Assembly: GCA_025963615.1 (NCBI GenBank)
Contig: JAOQAL010000279.1
Span: 1 to 5,232, forward strand
DNA length: 5,232 bases
Reading direction: 5' to 3'
DNA from: Chitinophagaceae bacterium
GTDB lineage: Bacteria > Bacteroidota > Bacteroidia > Chitinophagales > Chitinophagaceae
Shown in pieces: positions 1 to 5,232 of this stretch. Position 1 is the stretch's first letter, and the number at the start of each line of letters is the position of its first letter. The notes below the pieces were generated by a model. It was not told the origin of the DNA. It ran no database searches and saw only the letters and a list, made by a program, of their open reading frames with translations. A program made the position numbers and the translations under genes.

Positions 1-131
1 CTAGTGGGGTGGGATTAAAAAGCATGTTTAACCGGGCACAGCTTATTGGGGCCACGCTTAATATTAAAAGTGGACCCGGTAAAGGAACGAGGATAACAGT
101 AGAACTTCCTTATCAAGACGAAAGTAAATGA
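1..131 (+). CDS. Sensor histidine kinase, C-terminal end only (partial)
   Basis: The reading frame beginning at base 3 is open from the window edge to TGA at 129-131 and encodes 42 residues. It starts SGVGLKSMFNRA and ends with GPGKGTRITVELP followed by a short polar tail. This is the end of a HATPase_c ATP-binding domain: GVGL is the second glycine box of the ATP lid, and GKGTRITVELP is the last strand. The pattern matches the HisKA_3-type kinases that partner NarL/LuxR regulators. From family knowledge, the complete protein would autophosphorylate a histidine and pass the phosphate to the regulator encoded next. The sensor part, the phosphorylated histidine and the N box lie left of the window, so the signal sensed cannot be stated. 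The stop codon overlaps the next gene's ATG (ATGA), indicating one operon. Confidence 0.88.
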   Translation, partial: SGVGLKSMFNRAQLIGATLNIKSGPGKGTRITVELPYQDESK

Positions 132-787
132 TTAAAACAACCAAAAAAATTCTGGTAGCCGTTACAGATGATCATACGTTAATGAGAAATGCGCTGGCAA
201 GGCTTGTTAATACCTTAGATGGCTATTCTGTTTTATTTGAAGCCGACAATGGCAAGGACCTCCGGGCTAAAATCATGCAGCACCTGGTGCCTGACATTGT
301 GTTACTGGACGTAAATATGCCGGAAATAGATGGTTTTGAAACCACCAAATGGCTGCAAAAGAACTATCCTCAGATTAAGGTGCTTGTTTTATCAATGATG
401 AGCGACGAGGGAACCATTATTAAAATGTTCCGGCTGGGTGCCAAAGGTTATTTGCTGAAAAATACGGAACCTGCAGAGTTAAAGCTCGCCTTGGACGCAA
501 TTATCAATAAGAACGTCTATTTATCAGAGTATGTTTCTGCTAAGCTGGTAAGCGGTTTAAACAAGGATGCGGACCGCGATGTCTCAGAAGTTGTGCTTAA
601 TGACAAAGAAAGAGAATTTTTGCGCTGGACCTGCAGCGAACTATCCTACAAGGAAATTGGTGAAAAAATGTTTGTGAGTGCCCGTACAGCTGATGACTAC
701 CGGCAGTCCTTATTTACAAAATTAAAAGTGCATAGCCGGGTCGGACTGGTCATGTATGCCATTAAAAACAGCATAGTTGAATTATAG
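128..787 (+). CDS. Two-component response regulator, NarL/FixJ (LuxR HTH) family
   Basis: This 219-residue protein has the two-domain layout of NarL-type DNA-binding regulators. The receiver domain spans about residues 7-125, with the acidic pair D14-D15, the phosphate-accepting D61 (in LLDVNMP), S89 at the switch position and K111 in LLKN. A linker follows, then a LuxR-type helix-turn-helix at about 157-215, with SYKEIGEKMFVSARTADDYR as the helix-turn-helix core. All receiver catalytic residues are present, so it should be phosphorylated by the kinase encoded just upstream and then bind promoter DNA. The ATG overlaps the kinase TGA by the ATGA arrangement, which fixes the start and implies translational coupling. 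There is no clear Shine-Dalgarno sequence, as is usual in Bacteroidota. Target genes cannot be inferred. Downstream, carB converges with only 14 bases between the stop codons. Confidence 0.95.
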   Translation: MIKTTKKILVAVTDDHTLMRNALARLVNTLDGYSVLFEADNGKDLRAKIMQHLVPDIVLLDVNMPEIDGFETTKWLQKNYPQIKVLVLSMMSDEGTIIKMFRLGAKGYLLKNTEPAELKLALDAIINKNVYLSEYVSAKLVSGLNKDADRDVSEVVLNDKEREFLRWTCSELSYKEIGEKMFVSARTADDYRQSLFTKLKVHSRVGLVMYAIKNSIVEL

Positions 788-801
788 ATATTTGAATCAG
801 C

Positions 802-3627
802 TTATTTACTCAAATACATACTTCTATCCTTATATAATTGTCTGAAATAAGGATCCCGCAAGTCTTTTATAAATCGTATGGCCTCTCCGGTTGATTTCAT
901 TTCAGGGCCTAGTTCTTTATTTACTCCCGGAAATTTATCAAAACTGAATACAGGTTCTTTGATGGCAAACCCTTTTAACTTCTTTTCGTATTTAAAGTCC
1001 GTTATTTTATAGGCACCCAGCATAATTTTAGTGGCAATATTCAGGTACGGGATCTGGTAGGCCTTGGCTATAAAAGGAGTCGTGCGCGAAGCCCTCGGGT
1101 TGGCCTCAATGACATAGACTTTACCATCTTTAATGGCAAACTGGATGTTGATCAGTCCTTTTATATTTAAGGCTCTTGCTATTTTTTCGGCATAAAACTC
1201 TAACGTGGTTACTTCAAGGGGAGTTAGATTAAAGGCCGGCAGTACGGCATTACTGTCGCCACTATGAATACCTGCCGGTTCAATATGCTCCATTACGCCC
1301 ATTACATGAAATGTTTCGCCATCATAAATGGCATCCACCTCAGCTTCCTGACAACGGTCAAGAAAATGGTCCACCAGGATCTTATTACCGGGAATATGTT
1401 TCAACAAACTCACTACCGCCTTTTCTACTTCATCATCATTTATTACAATCCGCATCCGCTGGCCGCCTAATACATAACTTGGTCTCACCAGCACAGGATA
1501 ACCAACCTTATTGGCCACTACGATAGCCTCATCAACATCATAAGCCGTTCCATAATCAGGATAGGGAATGTTAAGCTCTTTCAGCATATCGCTGAAGCGG
1601 CCACGATCTTCTGCAATGTCAAGGCTGTCAAAAGAAGTTCCGATGATTTTTATTCCTTTTGCATTCAATTTTTCCGCCAGCTTCAAAGCAGTTTGTCCCC
1701 CAAGCTGAACGATAACTCCTTCCGGTTTTTCGTGTTCAACAATTTCCCAGAGATGCTCCCAGTAAACCGGCTCAAAATAAAGCTTGTCTGCCATATCGAA
1801 GTCAGTGGAAACTGTTTCGGGGTTACAGTTAACCATAATGGATTCATACCCGCACTCTTTAATGGCAAGTAAACCATGTACACAGCAATAATCGAATTCG
1901 ATGCCCTGGCCAATCCGGTTAGGACCTGAACCAAGCACAATGATTTTCTTTTTATCGGAAACCTTACTTTCATTACTGCCGCCTTCCTCAAAAGTCGAAT
2001 AGAAATAAGGCGTTTTGGCCTCAAACTCAGCGCTGCAGGTATCTACCATTTTGTAAACCCGGGTAATACCGGCGGCCTTCCTTTTATTATAAACATCTTC
2101 TTCATCTCCATGTTCCAGTATGCGGCTGATCTGCTCATCGCTGAACCCATTGACTTTTGCTTCCTTCAGCAATTCCAATGGCATGGTATCAAGGTCATAT
2201 TTCGCAATTTCCTTTTCAATGGTACATATCTTTTGAATTTCATAAAGGAACCAACGATCTATACCATTGGTAGCTTTGGATATGGTGCCAACCGAGATTC
2301 CGGCCATTAAGGCGTCTTTAATACGGAAAATTCTGTCCCATTTCGGGGTTTTTATGTATTCCAGCAAATCATCGGCGTGCATCAGGCTTTTGCCATAATA
2401 ACCCAATCCTACGGCGTTATTTTCCAGGCTCTGACAGGCTTTTTGAACTGCTTCGGTAAAACTTCTGCCAATGGCCATTACTTCACCCACACTCTTCATT
2501 TGTAGGCCCAGTGTATCATTCGCTCCTTTGAATTTATCAAAATTCCAACGCGGTATTTTCACAATTACATAATCAAGCGCAGGCTCAAAGTAGGCCGAAG
2601 TATTTTTTGTAATCTGGTTTTCCAATTCATCCAGTGAATACCCAATCGCCAGTTTGGCGGCAATTTTTGCAATAGGATACCCAGTGGCCTTTGACGCAAG
2701 CGCTGATGAACGGCTTACCCGGGGATTAATTTCGATAGCGATAATTTCTTCTGTATCTGGATTTAGTGCAAACTGTACATTACAACCACCCGCGAAATTT
2801 CCGAGATCCCGCATCATGCGAATAGCCGTATTGCGCATTAGCTGCATCGCGGTATCGCTGAGCGTCATGGCAGGGGCTATTGTAATTGAATCGCCGGTAT
2901 GGACACCCATTGGATCAAAATTCTCAACACTACAAATGATAACTACATTATCATTGGCATCCCGGAGAAGTTCCAGCTCAAACTCTTTCCATCCTAAAAC
3001 CGCTTTTTCAACCAGTACTTCATGAATTGGCGATGCCTTGAGACCACGATCCAGTGATTCATCAAGCTCATCCTTATCATGCACAAATCCGCCTCCGGTG
3101 CCGCCGAGTGTAAACGAAGGACGGATTACAAGCGGAAAACCTATTTCCTGCGCAAATTCTTTTCCTTCCAGAAATGAATTGGCCGTTTTTGCCTGGGCAA
3201 CCGGAATTCCCATTTCAATCATCCATTGACGAAACTTTTCCCGGTCTTCTGCTTTGTCAATTGCTTTTATGTCTACACCAATCAGCCGGGTATTATATTG
3301 CTTCCATATCCCAAGGTCTTCAGCCTCTTTTGCCAGGTTTAAAGCAGTCTGGCCCCCCATGGTAGGAAGTACAGCGTCTATTTCATTTTCCTGCAAAATT
3401 TGTTCAATGCTTTCCACTGTCAGGGGAAGCAAGTACACTTTGTCTGCCATCATCGGATCGGTCATGATGGTAGCCGGATTGCTGTTTATGAGTATTACCT
3501 TGACACCTTCCTCACGTAAACTGCGTGCAGCCTGTGTTCCAGCATAATCAAACTCGCAGGCCTGGCCAATAATAATAGGGCCTGAACCAATAATAAGGAC
3601 TGATTTAATAGAAGTATCTTTTGGCAT
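802..3627 (-). CDS. carB: Carbamoyl phosphate synthase large subunit, short form lacking the C-terminal regulatory domain
   Basis: CarB makes carbamoyl phosphate from bicarbonate, ATP and ammonia channelled from glutamine by CarA, feeding pyrimidine and arginine synthesis in the cytoplasm. The 941 residues show both homologous ATP-grasp halves. The N half (about 1-400) has R129, R169, Q285, E299 and N301. The C half (about 555-930) has R675, R715, Q829, E841 and N843. These sit at the same numbers as the nucleotide- and metal-binding residues of E. coli CarB as I recall them. Between the halves lies the oligomerisation region. Signature stretches include ACEFDYAGTQA, PTMGGQTALN, NPRVSRSSALASKATG and EANPRASRT. 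E. coli CarB has about 1073 residues, and the missing part is its MGS-like domain, where UMP, IMP and part of the ornithine site bind. The protein ends MYLSK, and the next gene starts 14 bases further on. I believe this short form is normal in Bacteroidota. The start aligns with E. coli MPK. carA is not adjacent. Confidence 0.97.
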   Translation of the reverse strand: MPKDTSIKSVLIIGSGPIIIGQACEFDYAGTQAARSLREEGVKVILINSNPATIMTDPMMADKVYLLPLTVESIEQILQENEIDAVLPTMGGQTALNLAKEAEDLGIWKQYNTRLIGVDIKAIDKAEDREKFRQWMIEMGIPVAQAKTANSFLEGKEFAQEIGFPLVIRPSFTLGGTGGGFVHDKDELDESLDRGLKASPIHEVLVEKAVLGWKEFELELLRDANDNVVIICSVENFDPMGVHTGDSITIAPAMTLSDTAMQLMRNTAIRMMRDLGNFAGGCNVQFALNPDTEEIIAIEINPRVSRSSALASKATGYPIAKIAAKLAIGYSLDELENQITKNTSAYFEPALDYVIVKIPRWNFDKFKGANDTLGLQMKSVGEVMAIGRSFTEAVQKACQSLENNAVGLGYYGKSLMHADDLLEYIKTPKWDRIFRIKDALMAGISVGTISKATNGIDRWFLYEIQKICTIEKEIAKYDLDTMPLELLKEAKVNGFSDEQISRILEHGDEEDVYNKRKAAGITRVYKMVDTCSAEFEAKTPYFYSTFEEGGSNESKVSDKKKIIVLGSGPNRIGQGIEFDYCCVHGLLAIKECGYESIMVNCNPETVSTDFDMADKLYFEPVYWEHLWEIVEHEKPEGVIVQLGGQTALKLAEKLNAKGIKIIGTSFDSLDIAEDRGRFSDMLKELNIPYPDYGTAYDVDEAIVVANKVGYPVLVRPSYVLGGQRMRIVINDDEVEKAVVSLLKHIPGNKILVDHFLDRCQEAEVDAIYDGETFHVMGVMEHIEPAGIHSGDSNAVLPAFNLTPLEVTTLEFYAEKIARALNIKGLINIQFAIKDGKVYVIEANPRASRTTPFIAKAYQIPYLNIATKIMLGAYKITDFKYEKKLKGFAIKEPVFSFDKFPGVNKELGPEMKSTGEAIRFIKDLRDPYFRQLYKDRSMYLSK

Positions 3628-3670
3628 TTTGTAATTTGTATTTAGAGAGGGGCATCAACCGTACAGGCAT
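3605..3670 (-). other. Possible 21-codon upstream reading frame overlapping the carB start
   Basis: Directly after the T-run of the leader hairpin, the minus strand carries an ATG (3670-3668) opening 21 codons (MPVRLMPLSKYKLQNAKRYFY) that end at TAA 3607-3605, inside carB. It is in a different frame and overlaps the carB start codon by 23 bases. If translated, it could affect initiation at carB. Nothing in the peptide resembles a known leader, such as a run of a regulatory amino acid, and an open frame of this length arises often by chance. Confidence 0.2.
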
Positions 3671-3694
3671 AAAAAAACCGGGTTCGTTACCCGG
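3671..3694 (-). terminator. GC-rich hairpin plus T7, intrinsic-terminator-like, in the carB leader
   Basis: Read on the minus strand, CCGGGT (3694-3689) pairs perfectly with ACCCGG (3683-3678) around a five-base loop AACGA, and is followed at once by seven T's (3677-3671). This is the layout of an intrinsic terminator and works only in the minus direction; on the plus strand the bases after the stem are not T-rich. It could end transcription from the small secreted-protein gene (stop at 3769) before carB. It also lies at or just after the expected transcription start of the carB promoter box, so it could act as a 5' stability hairpin or an attenuator. The structure is clear from the sequence, but its role is an inference. 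Confidence 0.65.
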
Positions 3695-3698
3695 GGTG

Positions 3699-3706
3699 CA
3701 AAAGTA
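3699..3706 (-). promoter_or_regulatory. Probable carB promoter, Bacteroidota -7 box TACTTTTG
   Basis: The minus strand reads TACTTTTG from 3706 to 3699, a full match to the Bacteroidota primary-sigma -7 consensus TAnnTTTG. It lies 71 bases upstream of the carB ATG and downstream of the small gene's stop. By the usual spacing, transcription would begin a few bases further on, around 3692-3696, almost at the foot of the hairpin. No good TTTG -33 element lies about 19 bases upstream; the nearest is a weak TTTCTG at 3728-3723. It would make carB an independent transcription unit. Confidence 0.55.
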
Positions 3707-3768
3707 AGGGAATCCAGTCTTTCAGAAAGAATTGCCTGCAAAATAATTTCTATTTCACTTGATACTGA

Positions 3769-3978
3769 CTAACTATGATAAGCAGCGATTTCATATTCAT
3801 CCAGCAGTACTTCTCCGGCTTTGGTAGTATTTTTATGGCTCGCTGATTCTTTGCCTTCATACCGGTCCTTCATTTTAGCGATCCATTTTTGTTTTACTTC
3901 CTGACCTTTCACCATGCCGATGAATAATCCTCCACTTAAAATCATACTCAACAACAATTTATGTAATACCTGTTTCAT
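3769..3978 (-). CDS. Small hypothetical secreted protein (69 aa)
   Basis: I do not recognise this protein. It has 69 residues. The N-terminus is a plausible Sec signal peptide: lysines at positions 2 and 7, then a hydrophobic stretch (LLLSMILSGGLFIGMV), with likely cleavage just before Q26 in VKGQE. The remaining 40-odd residues are charged and mostly lysine and glutamate, with no cysteine or known motif and no second membrane segment, so a small periplasmic or exported protein is the best description. It is transcribed divergently from the M23 peptidase gene and in the same direction as carB, but the terminator-like hairpin at 3671-3694 probably separates it from carB. No exact TAnnTTTG box lies upstream of its ATG. 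The well-formed signal peptide is the main reason to treat it as real; conservation could not be tested. Confidence 0.55.
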   Translation of the reverse strand: MKQVLHKLLLSMILSGGLFIGMVKGQEVKQKWIAKMKDRYEGKESASHKNTTKAGEVLLDEYEIAAYHS

Positions 3979-4042
3979 AGTCCTGATTACTAAGAATTTT
4001 CACTTAACAATATGCAAGATAAAATATCATGCCAGAATTTTC

Positions 4043-4067
4043 AATACCAGCTTTGTGGTATTTTTTT
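4043..4067 (+). terminator. Weak hairpin followed by a T-run (possible terminator or leader structure)
   Basis: On the plus strand AATACCA (4043-4049) pairs with TGGTATT (4056-4062) across a six-base loop, and five further T's follow to 4067, giving a run of seven T's from 4061. The shape is that of an intrinsic terminator, but the stem has only two GC pairs. No plus-strand gene ends before it, because the gene to its left is on the minus strand. It may be an untranslated-leader structure of either divergent gene, the end of an unrecognised short transcript, or chance in AT-rich DNA. Confidence 0.25.
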
Positions 4068-4132
4068 ATTTAATAACAATTAATATCCTTTCATTTGACA
4101 AGTAAAAAGATATTATTTACGTTAAGAACTTG

Positions 4133-4146
4133 CCAAAAATTTTTGG
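4133..4146. repeat. Perfect 14-base palindrome CCAAAAATTTTTGG
   Basis: A perfect loopless inverted repeat lies between the divergent small-protein and M23 genes, 116 bases upstream of the M23 ATG. Palindromes of this size are typical binding sites for dimeric regulators, but the core is a simple A5T5 tract, so curvature or chance is also possible. No second copy was seen in the window. Confidence 0.4.
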
Positions 4147-4179
4147 TTTTGACTAAATAGAAAGATTTGGATATACAGT

Positions 4180-4207
4180 CCAACATCCAGTCTCTAGCAT
4201 CCATTCT
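4180..4207. repeat. Degenerate 7-base tandem repeat, four units
   Basis: Four consecutive heptads fit the pattern C-Y-A-N-Y-M-T without a gap: units start at 4180, 4187, 4194 and 4201. Endings alternate between CAT and TCT, so the tract can also be read as two 14-base units identical at 11 of 14 positions. The sequence after 4207 (CCGTATT) decays from the pattern. It is non-coding and lies 55 bases upstream of the M23 start codon. Similar CCAGTAT/CCAGCAT-type strings occur in intergenic regions of some Chitinophagaceae genomes as I remember them, but I could not check this. Confidence 0.45.
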
Positions 4208-4251
4208 CCGTATTAGTTTGCTTTATTGACGATAAAATGGCGGCTGGTAAT

Positions 4252-4259
4252 TATTTTTG
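4252..4259 (+). promoter_or_regulatory. Candidate -7 box TATTTTTG directly before the M23 gene
   Basis: TATTTTTG matches the Bacteroidota TAnnTTTG consensus exactly and ends only three bases before the ATG at 4263. If used, transcription would start at or within a few bases of the start codon, giving a leaderless or nearly leaderless mRNA. The nearest upstream TTG (4226-4228) is 23 bases away, longer than the usual spacing of about 19. A second, imperfect box, TTAGTTTG at 4213-4220, would give a more ordinary leader. Confidence 0.3.
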
Positions 4260-4262
4260 TAA

Positions 4263-5232
4263 ATGCAGATAAGGTCATTCGTCTTAACCACGTTTATTTT
4301 TCTTTCGTTTTCGTTATATGCCCAGCTTGCTAATCATCCCCAGAATTATTTCCGCAATCCGCTGGACATACCGATACAATTAGCCGCCAACTTTGGAGAA
4401 ATTAGACCTAACCATTGGCATATGGGACTTGATATAAGAACCAATCAGCACGAAAACCTTCCGGTATATGCGGCCGCTGATGGTTATATCGCCGAGGTGC
4501 GGGTCGAGCCTGCTGGCTTTGGACAGGCTGTTTTTATTAATCATCCAAATGGGTTGACCACCGTTTACGGGCACTTAAATAGTTTTGCACCCGGATTACA
4601 GCAGTACGTTATTAATCAGCAATACAAACAGGAGTCCTGGCAATCCGACATGTTCTTGCCACCTACCTTATTTCCTGTTAAGAAAGGACAGTTGATTGCA
4701 TATAGTGGTAATACGGGTGGTTCCCAGGGACCTCATGTTCATTTTGAAATCCGGGATACAAAAACTACGCGTTGTCTTAATCCGCTGCTCTTTGGATTTC
4801 CCTTACCGGACATTGTGCCGCCGGATATCATCCGCCTGGCGATGTACAACCGCGGAGTCAGTGTATATGAGCAGGCGCCTAAACTTTTCCCTTTGAAGAA
4901 AACGATGGATGGCTATATTATTCCCAAACTACCGGTGATCAAAACCGGATTGAAAAAACTCAGTTTCGCCATTCAGGCCCATGACAGAAACAGCGTAACT
5001 AATAATCCCACTGGCATTTACGGCGTCATTTTATTTTTCGATAATAAGCCTGTAATTAATTTCTTTCTTGACAGCATCGATTATATAGAAACCCATGCAA
5101 TCAATGCACAGGTTGATTATAGGTACAAATATAATGGCGGTGTTGCCCTGCAGCATATTTCACAATTGCCCGGTGATCATTCCGGAATATATAGCCATAT
5201 CAGTGGCGATGGAGTTTTGGAATTAAATGATG
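4263..5232 (+). CDS. Secreted M23 family (LytM/lysostaphin-type) metallopeptidase, 3' end beyond the window
   Basis: The frame is open from ATG 4263 to the window edge (323 codons, incomplete). The start is firm because an in-frame TAA sits immediately before it (4260-4262) and a signal peptide follows: MQIR, a hydrophobic stretch to residue 18, then YAQ with likely cleavage after A20. The M23 domain lies at about residues 40-175. The first zinc motif is H53-M-G-L-D57, H104 is in YGHL, and the HxH motif is H158-V-H160 in GPHVHFE, so the zinc ligands and catalytic histidines are all present. Between YGHL and VKKGQLIAYSGNTGG lies a 30-odd residue insertion, which I recall as usual for the long Bacteroidota M23 proteins. 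The part after about residue 185 should be the beta-rich C-terminal region. Such enzymes cut peptide cross-links in peptidoglycan; the exact substrate is unknown. Confidence 0.93.
   Translation, partial: MQIRSFVLTTFIFLSFSLYAQLANHPQNYFRNPLDIPIQLAANFGEIRPNHWHMGLDIRTNQHENLPVYAAADGYIAEVRVEPAGFGQAVFINHPNGLTTVYGHLNSFAPGLQQYVINQQYKQESWQSDMFLPPTLFPVKKGQLIAYSGNTGGSQGPHVHFEIRDTKTTRCLNPLLFGFPLPDIVPPDIIRLAMYNRGVSVYEQAPKLFPLKKTMDGYIIPKLPVIKTGLKKLSFAIQAHDRNSVTNNPTGIYGVILFFDNKPVINFFLDSIDYIETHAINAQVDYRYKYNGGVALQHISQLPGDHSGIYSHISGDGVLELND

Noticed and set aside
789..816. AT-rich inverted repeat as a bidirectional terminator between the regulator and carB
   Set aside because: The 7-bp stem has one GC pair, the loop is 14 bases and no T-run follows in either direction, so it was not annotated as a terminator.
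2654..3025. 123-codon plus-strand open frame opposite carB
   Set aside because: It lies wholly antisense to a strongly conserved part of carB and its product has the low-complexity serine-rich look of a shadow frame. Other open frames opposite or out of frame within carB (1264-1526, 1683-2024, 2110-2310, 3038-3547) were dropped for the same reason.
3712..3720. Nine bases (ATCCAGTCT) shared with the heptad repeat at 4185-4193
   Set aside because: Many exact 9-base matches are expected by chance within 5 kb, and no 7-base periodicity surrounds this copy.
3914..4105. 63-codon plus-strand open frame across the start of the small secreted-protein gene
   Set aside because: It overlaps the signal peptide region of the better-supported minus-strand gene and continues into AT-rich intergenic DNA with no start signal or recognisable domain.
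4237..4272. 11-codon frame overlapping the M23 start codon
   Set aside because: It is too short and lacks any supporting signal; the overlap is likely accidental.
4380..4574. 64-codon minus-strand open frame inside the M23 gene
   Set aside because: It is antisense to the catalytic domain of a well-supported peptidase. The plus-strand alternative frame at 4696-4896 is likewise a shadow.

Overview
The window looks like ordinary chromosomal DNA from a member of the Bacteroidota, probably near Chitinophagaceae or Sphingobacteriales. The evidence is: a CarB that stops just before the usual C-terminal regulatory domain; a long-format M23 peptidase of the kind common in that phylum; Bacteroidota-style TAnnTTTG promoter boxes; no clear Shine-Dalgarno sequences; and moderate AT content. 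The placement rests on recall of family features, since no search was possible.

Layout, left to right. Positions 1-131 (+) are the last 42 codons of a sensor histidine kinase. Its stop codon overlaps the ATG of a NarL/LuxR-type response regulator (128-787, +), so the two form a translationally coupled two-component pair. Only 14 bases after the regulator, and convergent with it, ends carB (802-3627, -), the large subunit of carbamoyl phosphate synthase. Upstream of carB, between it and the next minus-strand gene, are a good TAnnTTTG promoter box, a GC-rich hairpin followed by seven T's (intrinsic-terminator-like on the minus strand), and a 21-codon out-of-frame reading frame that overlaps the carB start. 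Next is a small predicted secreted protein of 69 residues (3769-3978, -). A 284-base AT-rich intergenic stretch follows, holding a hairpin with a T-run, a perfect 14-base palindrome and a short degenerate 7-base tandem repeat. The window ends inside a secreted M23-family metallopeptidase gene (4263 to beyond 5232, +), transcribed divergently from the small gene.

The genes do not form one pathway. They are a signalling pair, a housekeeping gene for pyrimidine and arginine biosynthesis, and cell-envelope or exported proteins. The carA partner of carB is not in the window. I found no mobile element, CRISPR array, tRNA or rRNA, and nothing that makes a convincing case for a new biological system. 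The most interesting parts are the carB leader and the non-coding stretch at 3979-4262.
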